A model generated the notes under the pieces. The model ran no database searches, was not told the origin of the DNA, and saw nothing but the letters and a program-made list of their open reading frames with translations. Of a DNA stretch of 64,000 nucleotides, positions 32,250 through 43,894 are shown piece by piece. How positions within the stretch are numbered: position 1 is the first letter of the stretch; each line of letters opens with the position of its first letter. Made by a program: the position numbers and the translations under genes. This stretch comes from Acanthosepion pharaonis (Eukaryota; Mollusca; Cephalopoda; Sepiida; Sepiidae): positions 1,646,001 through 1,710,000 of the forward strand of contig CAHIKZ030000253.1 of NCBI GenBank assembly GCA_903632075.3, given 5' to 3'.

Positions 32250-33780
32250 TTGGTACCTCTGACACTGATATTCTTATTCCCTGATCCAAAGGACAAATAG
32301 TTTTACACTTTGCAGGCACGTACTTTTTTATTTATTTTCCTTTTTACTTTCCACATCGGGGTAATTGCTAATATCTGGACGAACCGTGAATTTTTAGGCG
32401 TTTTCTCTTGACGCCTTCTCTAAAAAAACATTACATTCTAAACAAATAAACCATCATGCTGGGAGTCCTATGGACGCATATCTTCAATCAAGGGATGTTA
32501 CTTCCGATGCATTTCTCAACACACAAGTTTTATTAGCTTACTGAAACCAACACAAGGGAATAATCTCCGGTCTGGTGTCTTAGGAAAAGTGAATTTAGGT
32601 AAAAATTCAAACGTATAAAAGTAACCAGAAACCTCTTAACTGGGACTTTGAAGTTCGTTTTCCAGAAAGTTACATTAGAGCGAATTCACACTTCCTGGAA
32701 AATGCAGACGTACAATATTAACATTGATAATTTAGTCTTCCTCTTTCTTTAAGCGTATCGCTTTGTTGAATGACCGCTAATGCCATTTCCAATACGGCAT
32801 CATTTACGTTCCACTGAAAGTCAAACATTATAAGTAGTTGCATATCAGAATTGTTCGAATTTATGTGTCAACTCAAAGGTTGTGTGTGTTTTACATAAGA
32901 CACAGGATTTCCTGTTCAAGTAATCAGTTTTTTTCCATGACAATATGAATCGTATACAAGTATATTCCGAATACGCGTGGGTGTCTAATCCACACTGAGA
33001 ATATTACACTATTACTTTCTTCATGTTACAATATCGGTGAGTGAAAAAATAAAATTGAGTATATATAAGACAGAATTTAGCCAAAGTCAATATTTTGGGG
33101 CAGCATTTGTTTATGAGAAAAAAATGATTAGATCCGTTCAAAACGGCAATGATAAGCGGAAATGTTTCATGTACGAGAGAAACAACACAAAAATATCAGT
33201 GATAAGAAAAAATCTTCGCAGGAAATGTAAACTTATTTTTTCCCCTTTTAGACTAAATATTTTTCGTTTTGTGCTGCCATTTTAACAATTGGTCGGCTTT
33301 TGCGAAACATGTTCTACATGATTCGGATTTATCGAGTGCTAACAGATTAGCGACAACAAAATCGAAGCATTCAGTTATCTTTTTCTTTCCAGACAAAACA
33401 CCACTGATGCTGCATGAATCTTTTATTTTTGGTCTTTACTGTTTTATCTTTATTTCTCCTTTTGCGAAATCAGTGTTATTTAGTTTCAGAAAAACGAGAC
33501 AATAATCTCCAGCGGAAGCACTTGTCGATATTGAATTCTCTTCGTCTTTCTATCTGTGTTGAAACTTGAAATTCTTTTTAATATCTTTTAACGTTTTAAA
33601 TATGTCACACTGTTATAAATTATACGTGTTTCATTTAGTGTCATTAATTATCTGTAACAGTAATGGTGAACCGCTTAAACAGCTTGCACCATCAATTTGA
33701 TGTTCCACTGGAGATCAGCTGATATTTTCAATTAATGATTTTAATTTTTTTCATAATAGTAGTTTTTTCTAAATAATTTC
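32250..33780. other. Unassigned AT-rich stretch
   Basis: No gene or repeat recognised. The 82- and 78-codon frames near 33037-33505 show no known motif. Confidence 0.5.
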
Positions 33781-33789
33781 CTTACCCTT

Positions 33790-34345
33790 GCTCCTCCCAA
33801 TAGGTCTTTGGATTTCAATATCGCACTTTCTGTCCTTTGTTAAACATTTCAAAGATATTTCTTTTACTTTGATGATTTTGGTATCTATTTGTAATTTGCA
33901 TATTGGGCTGTTCTTTTTGTTAACAACCATGCATTATATCTTGCAATTAGTGTTTAGTCCTTTCTTCTCGCTTTCCTTCACTATCTTCTGTAGAAATTCT
34001 TGTAGTTTCCTTTTTACACCTGCTATCAATACTGTGTCCTTTACATAATTCAAGCTGTTAAGATTGTGGCCACCAAAAATGAATCCTAGTAGGTCTTCTA
34101 ATTCTCTCAGAATCACTTGACTTTATAGGTTGAATAAAGCTAGTGAGAAGACATCTCCTTGTCTTACAACACTTTCTATTTTTGTATGTTTACTGAATTC
34201 ATTTTCTATCTATATGTAGGCTGTTTGCTCTCATTATAGCTTCTGGATTATTCTAATATCCTTCCCAAATATGAAAAGGTTACCTAGCATTAACAGTTCT
34301 TTGCGATGTACTTAATCAAATGCTTTTGCATCATAAAGCACAGGT
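33790..34345 (-). pseudogene. RTE-type LINE fragment (RT core)
   Basis: Minus strand, right to left: LYDAKAFD (family: DYTKAFD), FGKDIRIIQKL, KIESVVRQGDVFSLALFNL, then ILRELEDLLGFIFGGHNLNS, NYVKDTVLIA (catalytic box YADD changed to YVKD) and LQEFLQKIVKESEKKGL. Both ends are truncated. Confidence 0.87.
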
Positions 34346-34900
34346 ACACACCCATTTGCATTTGTATTAAAAATAAAGATTTTCGTTTATTACCAAGTTT
34401 GGCGCTCACGTTCATGCAATACTTTTCCATCGTTTCAGATTAAATCCTACGCTACGGCAGAAATAACTCTGTCACTCAAGTTCACAGTTTACATAAGGAA
34501 TAAGAAACAAAAGAATAGGCACGTTTTCTTTTGTAATCTCCACACTAAAATCAACCAAATACATTGTGATAATGGTTGCATGTTTTTATTCAATTACCCG
34601 TTCCTAGAATTAATGGAATATCATTTATCTCTTGTATTGTCGCTATCAAAGAAGATTCTTTCTTATTAATTGGCCGTCAGGATTGCGGATAAAGAAAAAG
34701 TATTATGGCAGGTGAATAACGGATTTCTTTTTGTCATTTATTTAATTTCTTTACACTTTTTTCGTTCTTCTCTTTCTCGTTTTCTTTGTTCTTTCATTTA
34801 CAATTTTATCTGACGTCGTTCCTTTCTCCTGATCAATATTTACTTATATTTCGAGTTTCATCTTCATAAATATTAAGGTTGAATTTATATTATACTAGCT
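34346..34900. other. Unassigned AT-rich stretch
   Basis: A T-rich tract lies at about 34730-34800. No gene seen. Confidence 0.5.
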
Positions 34901-34911
34901 TAAAAGACGCT

Positions 34912-35139
34912 CTATCGATCTGCATATAAGCTAGCTCCTGCGAAGGGCTCTTGATTGGGTTTTCGATTAGAAATTTGAGAGTCTCTAAGTCTTTGCATAT
35001 TTTCAGCAATGGAAGCTCTCCTGGCTGTCGTTTCATCTCGGTTTTCATATGCACGGACATTCTTTAACTCGTTGCAAACTTTGATTCTTTTGATTGCAGT
35101 CTGGTCCGCTGTTGGCGGAGATTTCTTTTTCTGACGCAT
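34912..35139 (-). pseudogene. Possible Helitron-like N-terminal fragment
   Basis: A 75-codon frame, very rich in Arg/Lys/Glu, with AYENRDETTARRASIAENMQ and RLRDSQ. Such Arg-rich repeats with ARRASIAEN-type units resemble the N-terminal region of metazoan Helitron proteins. The Rep and helicase domains are not present, so the call rests on composition and resemblance from memory. It begins 29 nt after the stop of the adjoining LINE, on the same strand. Confidence 0.35.
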
Positions 35140-35167
35140 ACTGCTGCCGTAGGCGATGCTTCTTCTT

Positions 35168-38120
35168 TTATGTGCCGTGTCCCTTCAGGACATAAGCGGT
35201 CATGGCTGTCCAGCTCCTCAAGTTCCCTGTAGCTTAGCAAGTGGATGGCAGAACACGATGTGGCAGAACTAACAAAAAGACAAAACTTATTGTCACGCGT
35301 TGCTTTCCCTTGTCCCTCTTTCTATCCACACTGTGCGTATCAGATTTTCCAAACCCTCTTTTCTCATTACGTATCCCAGAAATTTCATCTGCCTCTTCCC
35401 GATGTTAAGTAGAAGTTACCTTTTTGTTTGCATCCTCTCCAAAACCTTACCGTTGTCCACATGTTCAGTCCATGGAATCCTTAGCATCCTTCTGTAGAAC
35501 CCTAACCTCTGCTGCCTCGAGTCTCGCTTTCATTCTTGAGGAGACCGTCCAACATTCGCTGCTATAAACGAGGACGAATATCACGTAGCAATTCAGTACT
35601 CTTTGTTATCAACCAAACCCCACTGTCTCGTAATGCTCTGTCTAGCGTTTGGAATGCGTCTTTGTCCATTCCATTGCGTCATTGGACCTCAGCGTCGCAC
35701 TTTCCATCCTCTGTCAGAACACTTTCAAGATATTTAAATTTCCACACCTGAATGATTATAGTGTCCCTTACCTGTAAATTACATTCTGTTTTCTTGTAGT
35801 TTATACTTAGTCTCTTCTTCTCGTTTTCCTTCACTACCTTCTGTAAGAGGTTTTCAAGTTTCCTTTCCGTGTCTGCTATACGCACCTTGTTATCTGCATA
35901 TCTTATGTTGTGAATATTGTGTCCGCCAGTGATGAATCCTGGTAGGCTTTCCAGTTCTCTCAGAATGGCCTCGCAGTATAGGTTGAATAAGTCCGGTGAG
36001 AAGACACATTCTTGACTTACGCCCCTTTCTATTTTTGTATATCAGCTAAATGTATTTTTCATCTGTATGCAGGTGGTTTGCTGCCAATAGAGATTTTTGA
36101 TTATTCGAATGTCTTTTCCTAATATGTTAGATTTTTGTGGCGTACTTTCTCGAACTCCTTTCTGTAGTCTATAAAACACAGCTGCACGTTCTTCCGCACT
36201 TGTATCGCTCTTTCTGATAACCTTCTCAGCATAAATATCGCTTTCCTTGTTCTGGTGTCTTCTAAAGAATTTGAACTGTTCTTTTCCTATCTCTGACCTG
36301 ATTCTTCTGCGCGCTCTATTCACCAGAATACAGATGATGAGTTTTGTTATATGCTTCATTAGGCTGATTGTTCGGTGGAGTTCACATTTGTTTGCTCCTG
36401 GTTTCTTAGTCAGTTCTATGAAAACAGATCTGCTTAGACCTTACGGTATATCCCCAATGTTGTAGATCTCATTTATTATTTCGGCAATTTTGTCTATGCC
36501 AAAATTATCTAAAGCTGTCAGCATTTCCATTCCAATTCCGCCTGGCTTTGCCGTCTGTTCAGTTTGGCCAGTGCTACTTTTGGTTACTTTGGTTTTTAGA
36601 ATTTCAGATCCGTCTGCAGTTCCCGTGTCTTGCTGGTTTTTCTCTTTCGTCGTGAAAGTGTTCTCCAATATATTCGTTCCAAAGCTTCCTTTTCTTATAT
36701 GAGTTTTCCATCCTTTGATTTTATGCATCTTGTTGACGCGCATGTCTTCTGTCCTGTTAGTTCCCTTATTTGTTTATGCAGATCTCCTTTGTCTGTGGTA
36801 CCCAATTTCTCTATTTCTGTATATATATATATTTTTTTTAGCCACTCTTCTTTAGCCTGCCGGCATTTAGTCCTTATTTTGTTGTGTAATTTTCTGTATT
36901 CCGTTCCGTTCCTTGGCAAAGTTTTCTGTCTCCTTTGCATCATGTCAAGAATCTTATCAGTCATCTATTCGTTTTTTTCTTCGTCCATTCTCTTTTGGGA
37001 TGGCATCATTTACTGATGCCACTAAAGCTTCTTTTAGTGCGCCCCATTTCGAGATTCCACTTCCATTTTGTCCCTCGTATCTTCTTTTCACACTGTTCAA
37101 ATATTTTATCTTTCAGCAACATGTCGGTCAGGAGCTTATTGTATTGCAGTCTGGGTGCTGCGTTAGGATTCTTCAATTTCCTTAGCTTCCCTCCTAGTTT
37201 ACATATAACAGGGAGATGTTCGCTTCCGCAGTTGGCACTTGGGTCCGTTTTGCATTGAACCATTGCATTCCTGAATATTTTGTTGATAGTAATGTAGTCA
37301 ATTTGGTTTTTAGTTTCTCTTCCTGGGCTTCTCTCTGTCTATAATATTACCTGGTCATTAGCCGTGCACCATTGGACCCATTTTTCACCGCGTTCATTAC
37401 GGGTTCCTAGTCCGAATTTGCTAGTTATCTCTTCTAGCCTCTCCCTGCCTACTTTCGGGTTCAGGTCTCCCATGATAATTATAACTTCTTATGATTTACA
37501 ATGAGCCTTGAAATTGTCTAGCATAGAGTAGAAAGATTCGATTTCTTCTTCCTTATTTTGTGCTGTCGGTGCATACAATATTGTAATAGATATGTTGAAA
37601 GGTTTTCCTTTCAGTTTGACTACAAGAATTCTTTCGGATAATTAATAATATTACAGAACGCATTCCTTGAATCCTTGATCTTGTATCAATCCTACTCCTT
37701 TATTGTTTTTCTCTCCGCCTGCATATATGATTTTGTGATTGTCACTGACAAAATCTGGTTGTTGTCTGATCACCTAGTTTAACATACACCCTAAGATATT
37801 GATATTTACCCTACTCAGCTCCTGTTTTAGATTTTTAACATCCTAACATTCCATATCCAGAGAGTTATTTTTTGCTTGATGCGAACAATTGCTGGTTGAT
37901 AGTCCGGTAAAACCTATTGCTTATGCCGGTCCTTTCTGGGCGAGGGATACGTTCCAAGAAATTGTATCCCCTTTACACCGTTTGTGCTAGCAGTCGCTGG
38001 ATGATGTTCAGGTGACACCTGTTGCACGTGTCGATGCATACCGGCCGAGGAGTTAATTCTCATAAACTTAACCCCCTTCACGCCGTTAGGTTTCATAATG
38101 AGTGCGTTATTTGGCATGAT
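35168..38120 (-). pseudogene. Long RTE-type LINE copy (endonuclease-RT)
   Basis: The most complete copy here. Minus strand, right to left: start of the AP-type endonuclease near 37850 (LKQELSRVNINILG), IMGDLNPKVG near 37480, NQIDYITIN near 37300, SEHLPVICKL (catalytic SDH changed to SEH) near 37220, linker with LHNKIRTKCRQAKEEWL, RT fingers (IGMEMLTALDNFGIDKIAEI), GVSQ-CVFSPDLFNLY, NIRYADNKV (catalytic YADD changed to YADN) near 35905, LTEDGKCDAEV, SSECWTVSS, and a final AMTAYVLKGHGT with stop at 35168-35170. Stops and frameshifts throughout. Homologous proteins are often labelled craniofacial development protein 2-like or endonuclease-reverse transcriptase. The 5' end beyond 38120 is not defined. 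Confidence 0.93.
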
Positions 38121-38303
38121 GTATCTTGGGATTAACAGTGGTGTGGTTTCCTGTTACCTTCTCCAAGGTGGTTTATGGAGATACCTACTCTAGTTGACTC
38201 ATCGAGAGTTCTTCCACCCTTCCTTAAGTCTTGTCCTTCACAAGAACATGCAGTCGGATAGCCGGTTTAGTCGCCGACATTCCAAAAGTGTAATACTTAC
38301 GCA

Positions 38304-38304
<1 letters not shown>

Positions 38305-38352
<48 letters not shown>
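38305..38352. repeat. (AT)n microsatellite
   Basis: Uninterrupted AT dinucleotides next to the inverted-arm repeat. Confidence 0.97.
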
Positions 38353-38357
<5 letters not shown>

Positions 38358-38412
38358 AATATGTTGTAGTGGTTCCAACGAGAGAAAAGTATGTATATTA
38401 AAAGAAGAGAAG

Positions 38413-39030
38413 AGAGGTGCCGCAAACGTTTTTGGTTGTAATGTGGATTTATTTAGAAAAAATATTATGCTTTGTTTTACATAATTTTTACTACGACACG
38501 TGTTTCTGGTCTCGCGATCGTCTTCAGGTAAAGTGGAGATTTCTACATATTATTAAAAATAATATTATTAAAAATAATTAATTTTTCTTCATGTTTCAAT
38601 GTGAGATATTCTCGATATGAGACATTCTCTGTTTGTGTGTTGGTAATCCGAATTTCTTTCTAGAATTGTCAATGAAGAGTTCTGCGCGAAGGGTCATAAA
38701 ACAATTAAGGTTGGTCCAGCGAGTAGTGGGATAGTGTGTATGTGCGTATGTGTGTGTATGCGTGTATAGGTACAAATAAGTTTACGAATTCCTCATAGTA
38801 AGACAGTATGTATGGAGGGGAAACATACGCACGCATATATACACGCATGCTGACAGGAACACACCAAAATAGAAACAGATCCAAGAGCACATAGGGGTCA
38901 CTTAAAACATTAAAAAGATAAAATGCCGATAACTACGTGTCGTAGTAAAATTATATAAAAAAAGCATAATATTTTTCTAAATAAATCCACATTTTATTAC
39001 AACCAAAAACGTTTGCGTAAAATTACCTCA
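38413..39030. repeat. Inverted-arm repeat with (AT)n on both sides
   Basis: The left arm (38413-38505) and right arm (38931-39030) are inverted copies of about 92-100 bp sharing GCAAACGTTTTTGGTTGTAA, GTGGATTTATTTAGAAAAA, and CTACGACACG blocks. The spacer is about 425 bp with no coding potential. A third, direct copy on the plus strand lies at 39233-39310. The arms stop close to AT microsatellites on both outer sides. Confidence 0.9.
38488..38532 (-). ncRNA. Hammerhead-ribozyme-like core
   Basis: Minus strand: stem I strand TTAC, then CTGAAGA (38527-38521), stem II GATC-GCGA-GACC, GAAA, then ACACGTGT as a self-complementary stem III, then C completing a GTC cleavage triplet (38497-38495) and GTAG, which pairs with TTAC. 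Stem II has an A-C mismatch and an extra base on each side. Layout and conserved boxes match a minimal type I hammerhead of the sort known from Penelope-like elements. Activity is not shown. Confidence 0.5.
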
Positions 39031-39048
39031 TTTTTTCTTCTTTAAATC

Positions 39049-39051
<3 letters not shown>

Positions 39052-39114
<63 letters not shown>
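39052..39114. repeat. (AT)n microsatellite
   Basis: Uninterrupted AT dinucleotides. Confidence 0.97.
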
Positions 39115-39116
<2 letters not shown>

Positions 39117-39230
39117 GAAGACATCTGTGTCACTAATACACTAAAAAGAGAATGTTTAACATCGAGAATGCTTAACATCCAAAAACATCAATTAATTCCT
39201 TTTCATAATATGTGGAATTATGTACGGTTT

Positions 39231-39315
39231 GCCTGATGAAGATCGCGAGACCGGACAGACGTGTAGAAAAATTATGGAAAATACAGCATAATATATTTTA
39301 AAATTCCACTTTAAA
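39231..39315 (+). repeat. Third copy of the inverted-arm family
   Basis: CCTGATGAAGATCGCGAGAC, then GTGTAGAAAAATTATG and AGCATAATAT match the left arm read on the minus strand. The GAAAC box is changed to GACAG, so the hammerhead-like core is broken here. Confidence 0.75.
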
Positions 39316-39527
39316 AAAACAGCCCCAATTCATCAGAACTTCAAATCTAAAAGGAAAGAGAAAATATTTCTCCAGGTTTAAATAACAAAATTTATGTAAA
39401 AGTGTATACGTGAAATTGGGGACAAAATTAGAAAGAAAGATGCGTAAGATTGAGTGAAAACAGAAATAAAGACGGGAAAAAAAGCGAGATTGTGGAACGG
39501 AAGATGATGAAATTGTTCAGAGAGAGG

Positions 39528-39530
<3 letters not shown>
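39316..39530. other. Unassigned short stretch
   Basis: No feature recognised. Confidence 0.4.

Positions 39531-39604
<74 letters not shown>
39531..39604. repeat. (AT)n(GT)n microsatellite
   Basis: AT dinucleotides followed directly by GT dinucleotides. Confidence 0.97.
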
Positions 39605-39606
<2 letters not shown>

Positions 39607-40110
39607 GATGATGTATTGATTAGCGAATCAAAACAAATAATCGGTGAACTAAGTTCGAATTCCAGAATTTTTTGCATATACACATATGTAATGTATTAAT
39701 ACACCTCTTCTAACCGTAACTAATCGTTAAGTCGAAACTCAGGCATATTTTTTTTCCTTTTTTTTTTGAGATTGTTGCACACTGTGTGCACCAGTTCTCT
39801 GTATTTAGTACTTCTGAATAAAATGGAAGCTTCTGCACAAGCCTTCATCATTAGAATCAGATCCTATATAGTGGTTAGTAGTAAGATATACTTTATCCGA
39901 TAATATATGTATCAACAAAACCTCTGAATCTTCCTGCATGTTCTGCTACCAAAGATGATAACAGCAGATCATTTAATAGTTGCAACTAACGCAGCGTAGC
40001 ATCCTTCACGGTCTATTTGTTGGTGCAACGCGTCACCTACGTTCTGAAAACCTATAAAGCCGTTAAGTTAGATTCATTTTTCCGAAACTATTCCTGTAGA
40101 ATCCGTGACA
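39605..40110. other. Unassigned stretch
   Basis: No feature recognised. Confidence 0.45.
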
Positions 40111-40119
40111 AGGCGAATT

Positions 40120-40550
40120 AACTTCATTTCTTCTTTCTTTTCTGTTAACCCTACTGCCTTTTTAACTTCAATTTTCTTTTTATTTTCTTTCTCTCCTTCT
40201 TGCTTCTCTTTCTTACATTTATCTTTCCTCTTACCTCTTACATTTTCTTCCCGTCTTTTGTTCCTTTCTTTAGATCTGACTGAATTTCTTTTTCTTCTTG
40301 CTTCCTTTTTATTTTTTTTTAATTTCTTCGTTTCTCCTTGCTTTCTTTCTTCTCTTTTTTATAGCTATTTTATATAATTTTGCCTTTCTTTATCCTTATC
40401 TACCCACCTTCCTGCATTCTATTCCTTCTGCCTTTCTTTATTCGGGTTTTATTCCTATTGTACATTTTCTTCTTTTCTATCTTCTTTTCTTTCTTGCTTA
40501 CATTTTTGAACCATCTTTATTGTATATTATATCGCTTAAATATTAAATCA
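40120..40550. repeat. Pyrimidine-rich tract
   Basis: Dominated by TTC/CTT/TTT units for about 430 bp. The Phe/Leu/Ser-rich frames at 40105-40580 are translations of this tract, not genes. Confidence 0.8.
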
Positions 40551-41060
40551 ATGCTTATTTTTTCGTCAGACAGAAAATGACGCAGATACGCCATTAAAAT
40601 TGTTTTATCGGTTCTTGTTTTTTTTTTATTTCATATTGATTTACTGACAACATTTTATTTGCATTATTTTCATTTCGGTTTCCTCAATTTCATATTCAGT
40701 AAATATTTTTTCAGTTTCACCCAGGATGTTCTTAGTACATGAAGGTCATTCAGGTACTTATATAATGTTTTCATCATTTCATGTAAATGGTTTTGTTTGT
40801 TGTCTTCCACTCCATCTCATACATTTGACTCCATCGATAAACCATTATTAGTCTGAAGAAGTCATTTCGAAACATTTATTATTCTGATATATGACATATT
40901 TCCATATACCATTAGATTATTATTATTATTATTAATATTATTATTATTATAAACATATTAGTTCAATAAAGAAATCTATTTTACAGTAAAATATTTTATG
41001 TCCGGTTGTTGTAGTAATAGTTCGAAATGTGAAATCTGAGAGCTGTGACATTCTCTTTTG
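40551..41060. other. Unassigned AT-rich stretch
   Basis: A (TTA)n tract lies at 40918-40951. A CTGAAGA/GAAAC pair at 40853-40873 has no convincing helices. Confidence 0.5.
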
Positions 41061-41064
41061 TGCA

Positions 41065-41160
41065 AATACCTTTAGAAAAGATATGAATCCCTCTCTCCCT
41101 GGTTATGGATTAAATAGTAGAACAGAATCAGCATTTCAGCTTCTGTTAACGACCAATCCA
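41065..41160 (-). repeat. Dispersed repeat family C fragment
   Basis: GCAAATACCTTTAGAAAAG, then ATGAATCCCTCTCT and TTATGGATTAAAT match, inverted, the end of the ~300-bp repeat at 52323-52655, and also 59590-59720. Confidence 0.65.
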
Positions 41161-41164
41161 ATTG

Positions 41165-42150
41165 AAGGAAAACTCTAAATTAAAAATGTATATAGCTCTA
41201 GTGTGCAGCTAATGAAAGGATTGTGGAGTTTAAAATGATTCTATAATTTCGATTGACCTTTGCTTAGCACAGTAAAATCATTAACAATGTATTTCGTTCC
41301 GCATACAAAAGCCCTATTCCATCAGTGATGCATACATTAATTTCTGACTTCTAGCAATTCGCCCTTTTTCATTACTTAATCTGTACAAAGTACAAAACAC
41401 TAGTATGTTTGCTAGTATAAATACCAGAGAAAATTCCCGAGATTACAACTGCGTGTGGCTAGCAACTCAAATCTATTATATGTGACCCAACAAGCAATTG
41501 ATTTCTCTTATCTTGTAACGTCAAGAAATAATACAAGCAATGTTCTAGCGTGGAATTGAGAATTAGAGAAAAGATATATCCCTGGGTCAGACAAGCAAGC
41601 ATTAGATTTACCGATATTAGATTGTGCAGCGAGAGGACCTAATGTAGGTAAAAAATAAAAAATGAAAAATTGGGTTCTTTTGTTAATTTTACCATCAATA
41701 CGGGCAACTGAGATCAGTAGAGGGTTCATTTTGCTCGAAGGGATTTAATTCATATTTATTCAAAACAAATGCCATAATTTCTTTTTGTATTTCATATAAT
41801 CGCTTGAAGCCTTGGGGTTACCTAAAGATTTTATCAACCTAACTGCGTTTTGTATGGATTCTGCTAAAAGTAATCAGCAAACTTTAAAAAATATATCACC
41901 AAATAGATATTCCGAAAATGTGTTCGTATTAAATAAAGGAATATTTATTACAATAAGAAAAGCACTTATAGCGTGACAAACCAAAAATGGCGCTAAAAAG
42001 GATACCCGCCAAATGCAAGTACTCAGAAAACATATGAGCAGCAACAACATATAAATTTATAAGCATAAAAAAGAACTCTATATAATACATCCCAAAAAGA
42101 ACAGTCAGAACACTATTCAAAAGTTAGCTCAACCATACCAAGAAAAAAGC
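41165..42150. other. Unassigned AT-rich stretch
   Basis: No gene recognised. Confidence 0.5.
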
Positions 42151-42720
42151 TTAAAAACTAATTAAAGTAAATATCAACAAGAACTGTGTATACAAAAGTC
42201 CATGCAGCTGTGGCACAAAGTACCAGGACAAGCTAAGATGCTTTCTAAATGTGATATTTCGAAAACACTCTAAATCAGCTATCCTAGACCATGCCTGGAG
42301 AGAGAGAAAAAGAGCGAGAGTAGGAAAAATGAGAAAGAGAGAAAGCTGAAAGTCAATATCTTTAGAATTGTCAAAATAAAACATAGGAAAAGGCATTTTG
42401 AAATAATACATAAATTTTTCAGATGAAAATCTTGAACATAAATATAATAAATAAATATAATAAATAATGGCTTGTAAGAACATTTGATCATCAGAGAACT
42501 GACGAGGAAATTGGTGACGTTGGAGTTGAATGGATACACTTTGGAAGATAAGGTAAGGCAGCGTCTTAAGAATGTGTAGTAAGAGGATGTGACGTGTAAG
42601 AAGGCAGAAATGTATGTTCCCTAAAATTAGAATTCGAATTTCCAGTACCCAAGCATTACGATAAAAAAAAACACAGGAATCATTCCGACTGACATCCAAG
42701 TAGAAAATTAGTTACTTTCA
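42151..42720. other. Unassigned, contains a 182-codon open frame (-)
   Basis: The minus-strand frame 42151-42699 is the longest not explained by simple repeats or known elements. It is rich in Phe, Leu, Tyr and Ile without a regular transmembrane pattern or any known motif. A chance frame in AT-rich DNA is the most likely explanation. Confidence 0.35.
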
Positions 42721-43465
42721 TTCTAATATTTAATTTAATATTATATATTTTTACATTTTAACAAGAATATTTCTGGTAAGAACACCAATTTGTTGACACA
42801 ATTCTTCAACGTCATAGAACTTTGTCACTCTAGCAAGACGTATCAATGATTTCTAAAATTTCTGCAAAAGAGGAAAAATTCCTGTTTCTTTCACTTCTTT
42901 GAGAAAAAATTAACAAACATTTACAACAAAAGGTGTGGGGTTATAGTGAGAAGGAAATTAAGTTTCAAGGATGGCAAATCATTAAGAAGCATGGAATCTA
43001 TTAGAAGACGTTTTAAGGAATTTTCAGCCATCCATTCAAGAGCTATCCTGAATATTGGTAAAAAAAAGATGATCTGGGCAGAATTTTCAATCGAAAACTT
43101 GTGCTATAAGTATTCATAACTTCCCAATATATCAAACTCTGGTGACACTGTTGAAAAAACTGATTTTCCGAAGTGACTTTTAGTAAGCATTTCCTTTGCA
43201 TTTATTGTTTATAATCGAAAAGAGGTCTTAGAGAGTAAGGAAGGTATATGGACATGCGGAGTTTTCTCAGGATTGAGTAAGCGAATGTTGCTTTGGTTAA
43301 AGACTATGGTCATTTCAAATATTAATCCACTTGAAACCAATTCAAAACGTACACTTATAGGATTATATATTGAATGACACCAGGAATTATTAGAGTAGCA
43401 AAAAAGATCAAAACTAATCACATTTATATTTTAGAGTCGACGGCATTGAATTACGCAAGCCATCG
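42721..43465. other. Unassigned AT-rich stretch
   Basis: No feature recognised. Confidence 0.5.
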
Positions 43466-43790
43466 ATTATTCAGGACATGTAGCAAGAATGGAAGAGTCA
43501 AGGTTTCCACGTCAAATCTTATTCAGTGATCTGACTGCAGGGAAAAGATCACGGGGCTTTCATTCTTTGAAGATAGAAGGACCAACTCAAAACAACACTG
43601 GAAGACACTGGACTTGAGTCTAAATTGTTTGAAGCCCAAAACTGAAAGCCTTACCCACTGGCGGTGTTCCATTACCACCATCGAAAGCAAAACATCGAAG
43701 CCACCAAAAAAGAAAAGGAAGAAATCAAACAAGAGACAAAAATCAATCTCGTCCACCAGCAACATTACCATGAAGTCAGTTTTATCAACT
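43440..43790 (+). pseudogene. LINE C-terminus relic
   Basis: Plus strand from 43471 reads SGHVARMEESRFPRQILFSD, then LTAGKRSRG, the conserved end of many endonuclease-RT LINE proteins (WxGHVxRMxDxRLPKQ...GKRSRG). With frame changes it continues as WKTLDLSLNCL and SLTHWRCSITT, matching the usual tail. After that a Lys/Ser-rich frame (43614-43894) is probably read-through. Confidence 0.75.
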
Positions 43791-43894
43791 CTTCCATGGA
43801 AGAATTCATTAATAAGTCATCAATACCATCATCCTCAAGTAATCAATCAGAAAGAATAAATTCCTACAAAATAAAGCCGCCGACGACGACGTAA

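Noticed and set aside
40853..40873. CTGAAGA...GAAAC as a further hammerhead
   Set aside because: Only 9 nt lie between the boxes and they cannot form a stem II; no stem I or III pairing seen.
42151..42699. 182-codon open frame as a possible gene
   Set aside because: No known motif, no initiation or splicing context, composition typical of AT-rich chance frames. A weak resemblance of the opposite strand (SAILDHAW) to retroelement C-termini was too short to use.
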